Source of the DNA: Alphaproteobacteria bacterium
GTDB lineage: Bacteria > Pseudomonadota > Alphaproteobacteria > SMXS01
Reading direction: 5' to 3'
Length of the DNA: 64,000 bases
Assembly: GCA_016124315.1 (NCBI GenBank)
Contig: WGNW01000073.1
Coordinates: 1 to 64,000 of the forward strand
Shown here: in pieces, positions 47,052-57,146 of the stretch
How positions within the stretch are numbered: the stretch's first letter is position 1
Layout of the letters: every line of letters begins with the position of its first letter
The notes under the pieces: model-generated
Databases searched by the model: none
What the model was told of the DNA's origin: nothing
Seen by the model: only the letters and a program-made list of their open reading frames with translations
Translations under genes and position numbers: made by a program

Positions 47052-47591
47052 ATGTCCTCCATCCATCAGATGCGCGTCGAGTTCATTCCGCCGGAAGACC
47101 GGCTGCTGCTGTCGGTGATCTCCCGCGACGGCATGGAGGTGAAGCTGTGGCTGACCCGCCGCTTCGTGCGCCTGCTCTGGCCGAACCTGCTGAAGCTCGC
47201 GGAATCGACGCCCGAGGCGGCCGCCCAGCAATCGCCCGAGGCGAAAAGCAGCATCATGCGCTTCCAGCACGAAAAGGCGCTGGCCGAGGCGCGGTTCGGC
47301 AAGAAATACGATGGCGACAAGGTGGTCGACCGCCCGTTCGGGGAAGCGCCGCTGCTGGTCACCAAGGGGCAGATCCGGCGGGTGAGCGAGCCAAAGGTCG
47401 GCAATCGCCTCGCCTTCGTCTCCCAGGACGACAAGCCGATCACGCTCACCCTGGACGACGTGCTGCTGCATTCTCTGTGCCGCCTGATCCGGGAGGCAGC
47501 GCGCAAGGCGGAGTGGGACCTGGGCCTGGGCGGACTTTCGGCCGAGTCCGGCGCGCCGGGCAGCGCCAGGCCGGGCGCGGCCATCAACTAG
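47052..47591 (+). CDS. Hypothetical conserved protein (179 aa)
   Basis: 179 residues. Hydrophilic alpha/beta protein. The N-terminus pairs strands (MRVEFIPPEDRLLLSVISR) with MEVKLWLTRRFVRLLWPNL. The core includes RPFGEAPLLVTKGQIRR and a final helix with LDDVLLHSLCRLIREAARKA. The end is glycine/alanine-rich. No membrane segment. It is a single gene facing the arsenic operon. No function is recognised. Confidence 0.65.
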   Translation: MSSIHQMRVEFIPPEDRLLLSVISRDGMEVKLWLTRRFVRLLWPNLLKLAESTPEAAAQQSPEAKSSIMRFQHEKALAEARFGKKYDGDKVVDRPFGEAPLLVTKGQIRRVSEPKVGNRLAFVSQDDKPITLTLDDVLLHSLCRLIREAARKAEWDLGLGGLSAESGAPGSARPGAAIN

Positions 47592-47666
47592 GACACCGTC
47601 GCCGCGCCGATTCCCCCGCTTCATCCGACGACCATGTCGTTCAGGGGGAATGGGTCGGACCGAAGG

Positions 47667-48896
47667 TCAACCCGATTCAGGCTGCGACCGGTTGCCGGTG
47701 CCGACGAGCGGTCCCGTCAAAAGGACCGCGGCGGCCATGAGGCCGGCGGCCGCCCATAGCGTGCCCTGCAGGCCGGAAAGCTGGAAGATCACGCCCGACA
47801 GTAGCGTTCCGGTAAGGCGACCGATGGCGTTGGCCATATAGTAGAAGCCCACGTTGAGCACCACTCGATCGCTGTCCGAATACGCGACGATCAGGAAGGA
47901 ATGAACTGCCGAGTTGACGGCGAAGATGATCCCGAACAGCAGTAGACCGCCGATCAGGAGCACGGCAGAGGGCGTGATGGTCATCGCGAGGGCAAGGAGG
48001 CCTGTCGTGCCCGTCAACAGCAAGCCCCAGCTGAGCGCGGCGCGCGCGCCGGTCTCCGGGCTGTCGGTCGTTCGCAGAAGACGGGGGGCGCCAGCCTGCA
48101 CGACGCCGTATCCGATGACCCAGAGCGCCATGAACGCGCCGACGCGGTCAAACGACCAGCCCAGCTGATCGTAGAGGAAGATCGGCACCGCCACGACGAA
48201 CCAGACGTCGCGGCTGGCGAACAGGAAGATCCGCGCGGCCGAAAGCCAGTTGATTTCGCGCGTCTTCGAAAACAGCTCCGACCGCCTGACCTTTGTCTTC
48301 GCCTTGCCCAGGTCCTCGTTCAGCAATGCGATCAGCGCCGCGAGAATGACGGCCAGGGCGCCCGCCATGGCCAGCAACGCCCCTTGAAAGCCGATGCCGG
48401 CGAGCAGCGCGCCGCCGAGGAAGAAGCCGACTCCCTTCAACGCGTTCTTGGAACCGGTCAGCAAGGCCACCCACCGGAACAGCAGGCTGTGTCCCTCTTC
48501 CTGGACGACGACCTTGATGGCCGACTTCGAGGACATCTTGGTCAGGTCCTTGGCGACGCCGGACAGCGCTTGCGACGCCATGACATAGGCAACGGACAGG
48601 GCGACCGACCAGTCGGGCTGGGTGAAGGACAACATGGTCAGGGCGACGATCTGAACGCCCAAGCCGCTTAGCAGCGTCAGGCGAAGGCCGAAGCGCGCGC
48701 CGATCCAGCCGCCGAAGAGGTTGGTCAGCACGCCCATGAATTCGTAAAGCAGGAACAGGAACGCCAGGTCGACGGGCGAAAAGCCAAGCCTGTAGAAGTG
48801 CAGCAGCACCAGCATGCGCAGGGCGCCGTCCGTCAGCGTGAACGCCCAGTAGGCGGCGGTGACGGCGGCGTAGTTCTTGATGTCGCGGCGCGCCAT
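47667..48896 (-). CDS. arsJ: ArsJ, organoarsenical (1-arseno-3-phosphoglycerate) efflux MFS transporter
   Basis: 409 residues, about 12 membrane segments, MFS type. Signatures of ArsJ include an N-terminal YAAVTAAYWAFTLTDGALRM (split 9-28), VAKDLTKMSSKSAIK (about 129-143) and TGSKNALKGVGFFLGG. It starts 7 bp after a GAPDH gene. Together these form the known detox pair: GAPDH makes 1-arseno-3-phosphoglycerate from arsenate and ArsJ exports it. The pairing is the main evidence. Confidence 0.85.
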   Translation of the reverse strand: MARRDIKNYAAVTAAYWAFTLTDGALRMLVLLHFYRLGFSPVDLAFLFLLYEFMGVLTNLFGGWIGARFGLRLTLLSGLGVQIVALTMLSFTQPDWSVALSVAYVMASQALSGVAKDLTKMSSKSAIKVVVQEEGHSLLFRWVALLTGSKNALKGVGFFLGGALLAGIGFQGALLAMAGALAVILAALIALLNEDLGKAKTKVRRSELFSKTREINWLSAARIFLFASRDVWFVVAVPIFLYDQLGWSFDRVGAFMALWVIGYGVVQAGAPRLLRTTDSPETGARAALSWGLLLTGTTGLLALAMTITPSAVLLIGGLLLFGIIFAVNSAVHSFLIVAYSDSDRVVLNVGFYYMANAIGRLTGTLLSGVIFQLSGLQGTLWAAAGLMAAAVLLTGPLVGTGNRSQPESG

Positions 48897-48903
48897 GATC
48901 CGT

Positions 48904-49926
48904 TCAGAGGCTCGCGGCCACTTTCGCCGCAAGTTCCGCCATCCGGTGGACATAACCCCACTCGTTGTCATACCAGGCGTAGACCTTCACTTGACGCCCA
49001 TCCACGACCATTGTCGAGGGCGCGTCGATGATCGACGAGTGCAGATCGTTGACGAAATCCGCGGAAACCAGCGGACGCTCCTCATAGGCCAGAATTCCCT
49101 TCAGGAAGCCATCCGCCGCCGCCTTGAACAGCCCGTTCACCTCCTCGACCGTCGTGTCTCTCGACACTTCGAAGACGCAATCGGTCAGGGAGGCGTTCAG
49201 CAGCGGCACGCGGACGGCATGCCCGTTCAGCTTTCCCTTGAGCTCCGGGTAGATCAGCGCAATCGCCGTCGCCGAGCCCGTCGTGGTCGGTATGAGCGAG
49301 TTCAGGCCCGAGCGCGCGCGGCGCAGATCCTTGTGGGGCGCGTCGACCATGACCTGCGTATTGGTGACGTCATGGATCGTCGTGATGGCGCCGTGAACGA
49401 TCCGCAGATTGTCGTGTATGACCCTGACGACAGGCGCCAGGCAGTTGGTCGTGCACGACGCCGCCGTAAGCAGGTGATGCCGGTCGGGCTCGTAGAGATC
49501 GTCGTTGATCCCCATCACCACATTCAGGGCGCGGTCGTCCTTCACCGGCGCCGCGACAATCACCTTCTTGATGCCGGCGGCGAAATAGGCCTGGAGGGAT
49601 TCTGGCGTTCTGAATTTGCCGGAGCATTCCAGGACAATGTCGACCGTCTCGCCGGACCATCCGGTTGCATCGGGCGCTGCAGCCTCCGAAAACCGAATGC
49701 GCGTGTCGTCGATGTGGAGCGCGCCGTTGCCGGCGCTTACGCGGTGCCCGGTCCAACGGCCGTGGACCGAGTCGAACTCCAGCAGGTGCGCGGCCGTTTC
49801 AGGCCCTCCCGCAATTTCGTTCACGGCGACCAGGTTCAGCCCTGGCAGGTCCCCGCGATCGAGCAGAGCCCGGGTAACGAGGCGCCCCATGCGACCGAAG
49901 CCGTTGACTGCAATGCGTGAGGCCAT
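48904..49926 (-). CDS. ArsJ-associated glyceraldehyde-3-phosphate dehydrogenase
   Basis: 340 residues from ATG 49926. NAD-binding [18 protein letters not shown] (7-24), catalytic Cys in [11 protein letters not shown] (about 156), and [13 protein letters not shown] at the end. It diverges from housekeeping GAPDH, as in the arsJ-linked subfamily. It uses arsenate in place of phosphate to make an unstable arseno-product for ArsJ. It is first in the two-gene operon; a 180-bp leader separates it from the promoter. Confidence 0.88.
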   Translation of the reverse strand: MASRIAVNGFGRMGRLVTRALLDRGDLPGLNLVAVNEIAGGPETAAHLLEFDSVHGRWTGHRVSAGNGALHIDDTRIRFSEAAAPDATGWSGETVDIVLECSGKFRTPESLQAYFAAGIKKVIVAAPVKDDRALNVVMGINDDLYEPDRHHLLTAASCTTNCLAPVVRVIHDNLRIVHGAITTIHDVTNTQVMVDAPHKDLRRARSGLNSLIPTTTGSATAIALIYPELKGKLNGHAVRVPLLNASLTDCVFEVSRDTTVEEVNGLFKAAADGFLKGILAYEERPLVSADFVNDLHSSIIDAPSTMVVDGRQVKVYAWYDNEWGYVHRMAELAAKVAASL

Positions 49927-50328
49927 ATTGGAATTGTCTCCACTGCACCAGGTGTTCAAAGTCTTCCAGTGATGCCGGCGACACGACGATATCTCGCCCG
50001 GCGTCGCCGCTGCTGCCATACCGTCACCCGCGGCCGGACCACCTTCGATGTTCGTGTGCCTGGCGGAGCAGCGAACGGCAGCGACAATAACTTCTATCTT
50101 TCCAGGATAATAGAATTATAGGGTTTGGCAATCCAAACCGCCCCATTCGGGCGGCCCGTCGCCTGGCTTGACTGTGGTCGAGATCGTCGGCTGCGTCGGC
50201 AGGACGCAGAGCATGCCGATCGCCGCAATCATGGCTTTGCCGCAACCGCTCGCGGGTTCTTCTAGACGCAGTCCAGACAAGCCCCTCAAGCGAAAGCCAT
50301 GCGCGACCGGCAGGTATTTGGAGTTGGA
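49927..50328. other. Intergenic region between the arsenic operon and tRNA-Thr
   Basis: 402 bp. It holds the promoter-operator at about 50092-50139 and otherwise nothing recognised; no arsR gene is present. Confidence 0.5.
50092..50139 (-). promoter_or_regulatory. Promoter with two dyads upstream of the arsenic operon
   Basis: On the minus strand TTGGAT (50136-50131), 18 bases, TATTAT (50112-50107). A perfect dyad GGTTTGG-CAAT-CCAAACC (50122-50139) overlaps the -35, and TTCTAT/ATAGAA (50092-50097, 50110-50115) spans the -10. Such placing suits a repressor, perhaps ArsR family, encoded elsewhere. Confidence 0.5.
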
Positions 50329-50403
<75 letters not shown>

Positions 50404-50518
50404 GCTGGCCGGGCTTATGCCAAGGAAGCCGGGCCGTTGCAAGTTGTTTTGCCCGGCTTCCGCCGATGACGGGTTTCAAGCCGCCAGGCCTTGCCACGAG
50501 GCGCCCTGAGACACCGAT

Positions 50519-51130
50519 TCAGGGGTACTTCACCGAGCAGCCATAGGCCTTGGTGAGCGGCGTTCCGACCGGCTCGCCCGCGGCCACCGCCGCCAGCGCG
50601 TCGCGCACGAAGTTGTCGGCCTTCGGGATGTCCTCGATCCGCGCCGAAGGGATGCTGTCGATGGCCCCCATATAGGCGATGGTCTGGTCGGGGCGGATGA
50701 CGACCATCGTCGGCGTCGCGCCGGCGCCGTACAGCCGGCCGATGGTGCCGGTCTCGTCGAGGATGACGTGGGCGGGCGCCGCGCCGCGCGAGGCAGTCAG
50801 TGCATTGGCCTCCTTGGCGGTCACGTGGCCCTGTTTGCCGGGCGCCGAAGAGACGATGGTCAGCCACACGGCGCCCTGATTGGCCGCCTCGCGCTGCAGG
50901 CGCTGCATGTTGCCGCTTTCATAGTGCTTGCGCACGAACGGACACTCGTGATTGGTCCATTCCAGCACCACCGTGCGGCCGGTGAAGTCGGCAAGGCTGA
51001 TCGCGCGGCCCTGCGTATCGTGGCCGCCGAATGCAGGGGCCGGTCCGCCGATCGTCGGCGCGGCGCGCGCGGGCGAAACGCCGGCCAGAACCGTGATCAT
51101 GAGCAACAGCAGGACAACGCGACCGGTCAT
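50519..51130 (-). CDS. Periplasmic redoxin (thioredoxin-like) protein
   Basis: 203 residues with a signal peptide (MTGRVVLLLLMITVLAGVSP, ARA). Thioredoxin-like fold: LADFTGRTVVLEWTNHECPFVRKHY with Cys in the ECPF position, then TVVDETG-type VILDETGTIGRLYGAGATP. Only one of the usual two active-site cysteines is in the motif, as in AhpC/TSA-type redoxins. GGGAGGGAG ribosome site. It follows the DsbD-like gene by 44 bp and is probably its substrate or partner. Confidence 0.82.
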   Translation of the reverse strand: MTGRVVLLLLMITVLAGVSPARAAPTIGGPAPAFGGHDTQGRAISLADFTGRTVVLEWTNHECPFVRKHYESGNMQRLQREAANQGAVWLTIVSSAPGKQGHVTAKEANALTASRGAAPAHVILDETGTIGRLYGAGATPTMVVIRPDQTIAYMGAIDSIPSARIEDIPKADNFVRDALAAVAAGEPVGTPLTKAYGCSVKYP

Positions 51131-51174
51131 CGACTTCTCCCTCCGGGTCGGCCCGGCCGGCGAGAGGCGGCGCC

Positions 51175-53334
51175 TCAGCCGGAACGCGCCTGCGCGTCGG
51201 CCTTGTCCATCGCCCCGATCACCGTCTCGGGCGTCAGCAGCTGGGGCAGCACCACGGCCTCGTCGCTGCCCGGCGCGAAATACAGGTAGAGCGGAACGCC
51301 GCTGCGGCCATAGGCGGCGAGCGTCCGGGTGATCTCGGGGTCCCGCCGCGTCCAGTCGCCCTTCAGGTATTTCACCGCCCCTTCCCGGAACCGGTGGGCG
51401 ACGGCGGCGCTCGACAGCGCCACCCGCTCGTTGGCGAGGCAGGTGATGCACCACGCGGCGGTGAAGTTGACGAACACCGGGTCGCCCGCCGCCCGGTAGG
51501 AAGCCAGCGTCTGCGGATCGAACGGCTCGGCCGCCACGGCGTCGCCGGCAGTCGTGCCGCCGGCCGGTCCGGGAGCGCCGGTGGACCACACCAGCCATCC
51601 GGCCGCCACCAGGGCCAGCACGGCCAACGTCCGGGCGACGGCCCGGCCCGGCCCGCCGGCGCCGCCGCCGACTTGCCACAGCCAGAGGGCGAAGACGATC
51701 AGCAGCAGCACGGCGAGCAGCGCCGCCACCGCCTCGATTCCCGCCTGCTGCCCGAGCACCGTCACCAGCCAGACTGCCGTGGCGAACACCGGGAACGCCA
51801 GGAACTGGCGGAACCTCTCCATCCAAGGCCCCGGCCGCGGCAGCAGCCGGCCGATGGCCGGAATCTCGCTGATCAGCAGCATGGGAAAGGCGAGCCCCAG
51901 CCCGAGGGCGAGGAAGATCGCCAGGGCGCCGGCCGGCGGCAGCAGCATCGCCGCCCCCAGCGCCGTCGCCATGAAGGGTGCGGTGCACGGCGTCGCCACC
52001 ACCGTTGCCAGCACGCCGGTGGCGAAGGCGCCGAGCGCCCCGCCGCGGTCGATCAGGCCCTGGCCCAGGCCGGTGAAGCTGCCGGCCAGTTCGAAATAGC
52101 CGGAGAGCGACAGGCCCACGGTGAACAGGATGGCCGCCAGCAGCGCCACCATCTCCGGAGACTGGAGCTGGAAGCCCCAGCCCACCGCCGCGCCGCCCGC
52201 CCGGAACGCCAGCAGCGCGCCGGCCAGCACCAGGAAGCTCAGCACCACCCCGGCCGCATAGAGCAAGCCTTCGGTCCGCTTCTGCCGCAGGCTGAGGCCG
52301 GACGCCTTCACCACGGCCAGCGCCTTGAGCGACAGCACCGGAAAGACGCAGGGCATGAGATTGAGCAGGATGCCGCCGACGAAAGCGAACAGCGCGGCCT
52401 TCCAGACCGGCAGGGAACCAGCGGCCTGGGCGCTGCCCGGCGGCGCGGACGCGGCGCTTCCGCCGCCCGGCTTGGGCGTCTGGGCGGCCACGGCTGGCAC
52501 CGCGAAATCGCCCGGCACGGCCTTGATCTCCCAGGCGTGGCCGCCTCCCTCGATCACCCCTGACACCGTATCCCCGGTCTTGCCGCCGCCCATGGGCACG
52601 GCGAGGACGACCCCGTCGCCGCTCGGGCGCGCGGTCTGCGGCGCCTCGTAGCGGATCAGCGTCTCGTCATAGGGAAAGAACCGCGGCGATTCACCCACCG
52701 GCGCGCCCGTCAGCCGCAGCCCGAGCACGCCGTTCTCCACATGGAACGCGGCCTTGCCCGGAAACGGCGCCGGCACGGCCGCGCGCGCCTTGCGGAACCC
52801 CGACGTCTGACGCGGATCGCGTACCGGCGCACCGGCGACGGGCAGGTCGAGCGTCAGGTCGGCGCCTTCGGGAATGCAGATGTCCTCGCACACCAGCCAA
52901 TCGGCCCGCACCCGGATGGTCACCGAACTCGCCTTCAGCGACTCCGGCGGCGTGATCGTCACCAGCAGCCAGTGCTCGCCGTCGTAGCCGTAATTGATCA
53001 GTGGCCCATAAGGCATTACCTCGGGCGCCGGCCAGGCGATGTCGCCGACAGAAAATCCATCGGGCAAGCTCCAGTCCAGCGTCGTCGCCATCCCGGAATC
53101 GCCGGGATTGCGCCAGTAGGTGTGCCAGCCCTTCATCGGGGTGATCTTGACCGCCGCCTGGAACGGCTTGCCGGGGGCGATGGCCGCATCGGCCGCAACC
53201 AGTTCGGCCGTGGTATGGGGCGTCTGCACCGGCACGGCGGACGCGGGCCCGGCCCCGACGGCCGCGACCATGAGCAAGGCGGCGGCCGCCCAGTTGAGCA
53301 GGGGTCCGGTCCTCAGGCAAAATTTCATCGGCAT
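51175..53334 (-). CDS. DsbD/ScsB-like thiol:disulfide interchange protein
   Basis: 719 residues. Signal peptide, then an N-terminal DsbD-type periplasmic domain (VKITPMKGWHTYWRNPGDSG; DWLVCEDICIPEGADL with a Cys pair). The middle has about eight membrane segments with LMPCVFPVLSLKALAVV and TPCTAPFMATALG, the paired cysteines of the electron-transfer channel. The C-terminal thioredoxin domain has WCITC (near residue 630). Passes electrons from cytoplasmic thioredoxin to periplasmic proteins. ScsB-like, since the N-terminal domain is long. Confidence 0.88.
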   Translation of the reverse strand: MPMKFCLRTGPLLNWAAAALLMVAAVGAGPASAVPVQTPHTTAELVAADAAIAPGKPFQAAVKITPMKGWHTYWRNPGDSGMATTLDWSLPDGFSVGDIAWPAPEVMPYGPLINYGYDGEHWLLVTITPPESLKASSVTIRVRADWLVCEDICIPEGADLTLDLPVAGAPVRDPRQTSGFRKARAAVPAPFPGKAAFHVENGVLGLRLTGAPVGESPRFFPYDETLIRYEAPQTARPSGDGVVLAVPMGGGKTGDTVSGVIEGGGHAWEIKAVPGDFAVPAVAAQTPKPGGGSAASAPPGSAQAAGSLPVWKAALFAFVGGILLNLMPCVFPVLSLKALAVVKASGLSLRQKRTEGLLYAAGVVLSFLVLAGALLAFRAGGAAVGWGFQLQSPEMVALLAAILFTVGLSLSGYFELAGSFTGLGQGLIDRGGALGAFATGVLATVVATPCTAPFMATALGAAMLLPPAGALAIFLALGLGLAFPMLLISEIPAIGRLLPRPGPWMERFRQFLAFPVFATAVWLVTVLGQQAGIEAVAALLAVLLLIVFALWLWQVGGGAGGPGRAVARTLAVLALVAAGWLVWSTGAPGPAGGTTAGDAVAAEPFDPQTLASYRAAGDPVFVNFTAAWCITCLANERVALSSAAVAHRFREGAVKYLKGDWTRRDPEITRTLAAYGRSGVPLYLYFAPGSDEAVVLPQLLTPETVIGAMDKADAQARSG

Positions 53335-53442
53335 CCTGCTCCGTTGCGTGCGCCACCATCCTTCCGGTTGCGGGGCGTCCTATCCATAATATTGTACGCG
53401 GCGCAGGTCCATTCAGGTTACGGACGGCCACGAGGGGATGCC

Positions 53443-54255
53443 ATGAGCGATTTCGACCGGTACGCCATCAAGGGAGGCCTCAGCGGCCGCGCCCGCCTCA
53501 CCCTGCTCACCCGCATCTTCACGCCGTCCACGTCGCGGCTCCTGGACGAGGCCGGAGTGCCGCCCGGGGCAGCCTGTCTCGACGCCGGCTGCGGCGGCGG
53601 CGACGTCGCCCGCGACCTGGCCGTCCGCGCCGGTCCCGGCGGACGGGTGGTCGGCATCGACCTGGACCGCGCCAAGCTCGCCGTCGCCCGCAAGGAAGCC
53701 GAAGCCGCCGGGCTCGCCATCGAGTATCGGACCGGCGACATCCTCGATCCGCTCGGCGAGCCCTTCGACGTGATCTACATGCGCTTCCTCCTCTCCCACC
53801 TGAGGACGCCGGCCACCGCCCTCGCCCACGCGGCCGAAGCCCTCAGGCCCGGCGGCGCGATCATCCTCGAGGACGTGGATTTCAGCGGCCATTTCAGCTA
53901 CCCGGACAGTCCGGCGCTGCGGCGCTACGTGGACCTCTACACCGCCACCGTCGCCGGCCGCGGCGGCGACGCCAACATCGGGCCGCGCCTGCCCTCGCTG
54001 CTCGCCGCCGCCGGCTTCAACGACATCCGCGTCAACGTGGTCTGCCTCGCCGCCACGGACGACAAGCTCAAGCTGCTCAACCCGGTCACCATGGAGGCGA
54101 TCGCCGACGCGGTGGTGGCCGATGGCCTCGCCCCGGTCGACGAGGTCCGGCGGCTGATCGACGATCTCTACGAGGAGGCCCACGACCCTGGAACGCTGAC
54201 GAGCCTGACCCGTGTGGTCCAGTGCTGGGCGCGCCGGCCGGACGATCTTATCTGA
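53443..54255 (+). CDS. SAM-dependent methyltransferase
   Basis: 270 residues. Class I fold: CLDAGCGGGDVARDLAV (45-61, AdoMet motif I), VVGIDLDRAKLAVARKEAE (split), TGDILDP, FDVIYMRFLLSHLRTP and LRPGGAIILEDVDF. Small-molecule methyltransferase; the substrate is unknown. Ribosome site GAGGGG upstream. It is followed 8 bp later by a 50-codon gene. Confidence 0.85.
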   Translation: MSDFDRYAIKGGLSGRARLTLLTRIFTPSTSRLLDEAGVPPGAACLDAGCGGGDVARDLAVRAGPGGRVVGIDLDRAKLAVARKEAEAAGLAIEYRTGDILDPLGEPFDVIYMRFLLSHLRTPATALAHAAEALRPGGAIILEDVDFSGHFSYPDSPALRRYVDLYTATVAGRGGDANIGPRLPSLLAAAGFNDIRVNVVCLAATDDKLKLLNPVTMEAIADAVVADGLAPVDEVRRLIDDLYEEAHDPGTLTSLTRVVQCWARRPDDLI

Positions 54256-54263
54256 ACCCCGTC

Positions 54264-54416
54264 ATGACCGAACGCGATGCACCCAAATCCCAGCCCCGGA
54301 AGGACGAGCACCGCCGCCGTGCGGCCGAAGCGCTGCGCGAGAACCTGCGCCGCCGCAAGGAGCAGCAGCGGAAGGACCGGCAGCCGGACGATTCCGCGCC
54401 GGAGCACCAGGACTGA
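54264..54416 (+). CDS. Small, highly charged protein (50 aa)
   Basis: 50 residues, almost wholly charged (EHRRRAAEALRENLRRRKEQ), one helix with a basic centre and an acidic end. Typical of small alphaproteobacterial proteins annotated as hypothetical. Coupled by position to the methyltransferase gene. Function unknown. Confidence 0.6.
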   Translation: MTERDAPKSQPRKDEHRRRAAEALRENLRRRKEQQRKDRQPDDSAPEHQD

Positions 54417-54445
54417 ACGGGCCACGCGGCGGCCGGAGCGCCCGC

Positions 54446-54694
54446 CTAGTGGGATGTCGCCACATAGGCCAGGACGAAGGCCGTGGCGCCGATCCCGGCG
54501 GTGCACAGGCTCGCCACGGTGATCCCCGCGTCGCCGATCGCCAGCAATTGTTGGGCCAGGAAGGCGCCCAATGCGGCGCCCACGACGCCCAAGATGGCCG
54601 CTGAAAGGGGCCTCACCGCATGCTTGCCCGGAAACAGGAAACAGATAACAAGGCCAACCATCAGGCCCACGGCCAGCTTCGACAACCACACCAT
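54446..54694 (-). CDS. Small membrane protein, GlsB/YeaQ/YmgE-like
   Basis: 82 residues with three glycine-rich membrane segments (LAVGLMVGLVICFLFPG, AAILGVVGAALGAFLAQQL, VASLCTAGIGATAFVLAYV). The GVVGAALGAFLAQ turn resembles the GlsB/YeaQ/YmgE stress family, which it may belong to. Converges with the 50-aa gene. Confidence 0.65.
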   Translation of the reverse strand: MVWLSKLAVGLMVGLVICFLFPGKHAVRPLSAAILGVVGAALGAFLAQQLLAIGDAGITVASLCTAGIGATAFVLAYVATSH

Positions 54695-54884
54695 CCCAGA
54701 CTTCCCTCAGGGTCTCAGACATTGTTCGTTGTTGGCCGACATGATTCTGCCACATCTTGCACAAAATACCAGCATTCATGTCGGTATGACTTGCCGCCCC
54801 CTTGGGACGGCACGGCAATCGTTGAGCCCGGCCCGTCTCTCCATTAAGAAGTGAACAGTCCGAACGCCGGGAGAGAGACGCTTC

Positions 54885-55439
54885 ATGGCCATCATGTCCG
54901 ACCTGTGGATCCGCGATCAGGCCCTCGCAAACGGGATGATCGAGCCGTTCGTGGAGAAGCAGCAGCGCCAGGGAGTGATTTCCTACGGGCTGTCATCCTA
55001 CGGCTATGACGCCCGGGTCTCCGACGAGTTCAAGGTGTTCACCAACGTGGATTCGGTGATCGTCGATCCAAAGGAATTCTCCAAGCAGAGCTTTGTCGAC
55101 CGCTCAGGCGACGTCTGCGTGATCCCGCCCAATTCCTTCGCCCTGGCGAGCACGGTCGAGTATTTCCGCATCCCGCGCGACGTGCTGGTGATCTGCCTGG
55201 GCAAGAGCACCTACGCCCGCTGCGGCATCATCGTCAACGTGACGCCCCTCGAGCCCGAATGGGAAGGCCACGTGACCCTCGAGTTCTCCAACACCACGCC
55301 GCTGCCCGCCAAGATCTACGCCAACGAAGGCGCCTGCCAGTTCCTGTTCCTCAAGGGCAACGAGCCCTGCGAGACCTCTTACAAGGACAAGTCGGGCAAA
55401 TACATGGGTCAGCGGGGCGTTACCCTGCCGAAGCTCTGA
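54885..55439 (+). CDS. dcd: dCTP deaminase
   Basis: 184 residues, standard length. Motifs: [20 protein letters not shown] (32-51), [20 protein letters not shown] (near 111-130, with the catalytic Arg and Glu region), and [11 protein letters not shown]. Converts dCTP to dUTP for thymidylate synthesis. An ATG three codons later (54894) is an alternative start. It is followed by murA with no gap (1 bp). Confidence 0.95.
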   Translation: MAIMSDLWIRDQALANGMIEPFVEKQQRQGVISYGLSSYGYDARVSDEFKVFTNVDSVIVDPKEFSKQSFVDRSGDVCVIPPNSFALASTVEYFRIPRDVLVICLGKSTYARCGIIVNVTPLEPEWEGHVTLEFSNTTPLPAKIYANEGACQFLFLKGNEPCETSYKDKSGKYMGQRGVTLPKL

Positions 55440-55440
55440 C

Positions 55441-56733
55441 ATGGACCAGCTCGTCATCCGCGGCGGCAAGCCGCTGCGCGGCACCATCCCGATCAGCGGC
55501 GCCAAGAACGCGGCGCTGCCGCTCATGGTCGCCAGCCTGCTGACCGAGGACAGCCTCACCCTCTCCAACGTCCCCGCGCTCGACGACATCGTCACCATGT
55601 CCGAGCTGCTGAAGAACCACGGCGTCGCCGTGGAGGACGTGCCCGGCGCCAACCGGGGACGGACCCTGCGCCTGACGGCCGCGCCGCCCGTCTCCACCGT
55701 CGCGCCCTACGAGATCGTCAACCGCATCCGCGCCTCGGTGCTGGTGCTGGGCGCCCTGCTGGCGCGTACCGGCGAGGCCACCGTCTCCATGCCCGGCGGC
55801 GACGCCATCGGCATCCGGCCCATCGACCAGCACCTCAAGGGCCTCGAGGCCATGGGCGCGAAGATCGAGCTCAAGGGCGGCAACGTCATCGCCAGCGCGC
55901 CGGGCGGCCTGAGGGGCGCCACCATCCGGTTTCCCTTCGTGTCGGTGGGCGCGACCGAGAACCTGCTGATGGCCGCGGCGCTGGCCAAGGGCACCACCAT
56001 CCTGGAGAACGCCGCCCGGGAGCCGGAAGTCACCGACCTCGCCCACTGCCTCAATGCCATGGGCGCGACGATCCATGGCATCGGCACCGAATGCCTGGTG
56101 GTGCAGGGCGTCGAGGCGCTGCACGGCGCCGAGCACGCGGTCGTCCCGGACCGCATCGAGGCCGGCACCTATGCGGTCGCCGCCGCCATCACCGGTGGCG
56201 AGCTGGTGCTAGACGGCGCGCGCACGGACCATTTGGGCGCGGTGTTCGAGACGATGGGCAAGGCCGGCGTCAACGTCTCCAACGGCCTGGGCAAGGTGCG
56301 CGTCTCCCATCCCACGGGACGCTGCCGCGGCTTCGACGTGATCACCCATCCCTACCCCGGATTTCCCACCGACATGCAGGCCCAGTTCATGGCGCTGATG
56401 GCGGTCGCGGACGGCGCCTCGCTGATCACCGAGACGATCTTCGAGAACCGCTTCATGCACGCGCCCGAGCTGTCGCGCATGGGCGCCGACATCACCGTCC
56501 ACGGCTCCTCGGCCATGGTGCGGGGCAACCCGCGCCTGCGCGGCGCGCCGGTCATGGCCACCGACCTGCGCGCCTCGGTCTGCCTGGTGCTGGCCGGGAT
56601 GGCGGCCGAGGGCGAGACCGTGGTGAACGGCGTCTACCACCTGGACCGCGGCTATGAGCGGCTGGAGGAGAAGCTGCGCGCCGTGGGCGCCGACATCAGG
56701 CGCACCCAGGACGACAGGGCGATCGTGCCGTGA
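55441..56733 (+). CDS. murA: UDP-N-acetylglucosamine 1-carboxyvinyltransferase with Asp at the fosfomycin-target position
   Basis: 430 residues. EPSP-synthase fold: [20 protein letters not shown] (7-26), [28 protein letters not shown]. First committed step of peptidoglycan synthesis. In the loop that normally reads PGGCxIGxRP this protein has [10 protein letters not shown] (residues about 118-127), so the catalytic/fosfomycin-binding Cys (Cys115 in E. coli) is Asp. This substitution occurs naturally in some other bacteria and keeps activity while removing fosfomycin alkylation. Between dcd and DUF2948. Confidence 0.95.
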   Translation: MDQLVIRGGKPLRGTIPISGAKNAALPLMVASLLTEDSLTLSNVPALDDIVTMSELLKNHGVAVEDVPGANRGRTLRLTAAPPVSTVAPYEIVNRIRASVLVLGALLARTGEATVSMPGGDAIGIRPIDQHLKGLEAMGAKIELKGGNVIASAPGGLRGATIRFPFVSVGATENLLMAAALAKGTTILENAAREPEVTDLAHCLNAMGATIHGIGTECLVVQGVEALHGAEHAVVPDRIEAGTYAVAAAITGGELVLDGARTDHLGAVFETMGKAGVNVSNGLGKVRVSHPTGRCRGFDVITHPYPGFPTDMQAQFMALMAVADGASLITETIFENRFMHAPELSRMGADITVHGSSAMVRGNPRLRGAPVMATDLRASVCLVLAGMAAEGETVVNGVYHLDRGYERLEEKLRAVGADIRRTQDDRAIVP

Positions 56734-57146
56734 GCCTGAAGCTGCGCGCCGAAAGCCCGGAGGACGTGATCGTGATCGGCGGCTATCTGCAGGATGCCGC
56801 CATCAAGGTTGCCGACATCGCCTGGCTGCCGACGGCGCGCCGTTTTGCCCTGGTCGGCAACCGCTTCATGTGGGAGCGCGAAGGGCCGCCCCATTTCCGC
56901 ACCCGCGCCGGCCTGCATTTCGAGACGGTCACCGCCGCCAGGATCCGCGGCATCTCCCAGGATCAGGAGGACCAGGTGCTGGAGCTGCTGACCATCCACG
57001 CCGTCGAGCGGGACGGCCGCGCGCTCGTCACCCTCAGCTTCTGCGGCGGCGGCGACATCCGCCTTGAGGCCGAGCTCATCGAAGCCGGCATGGACGATCT
57101 GGGCGAGCCCTGGGAGACCACCCACCTGCCCCGTCACGAGACCTGA
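56730..57146 (+). CDS. DUF2948-family protein
   Basis: 138 residues from GTG 56730, overlapping the murA stop by 4 bases. The pattern [21 protein letters not shown] (split 3-23), [12 protein letters not shown] and [18 protein letters not shown] is that of DUF2948, which commonly follows murA in alphaproteobacteria. Unknown function. Its stop meets the citrate-synthase stop with no gap. Confidence 0.85.
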   Translation: MSLKLRAESPEDVIVIGGYLQDAAIKVADIAWLPTARRFALVGNRFMWEREGPPHFRTRAGLHFETVTAARIRGISQDQEDQVLELLTIHAVERDGRALVTLSFCGGGDIRLEAELIEAGMDDLGEPWETTHLPRHET

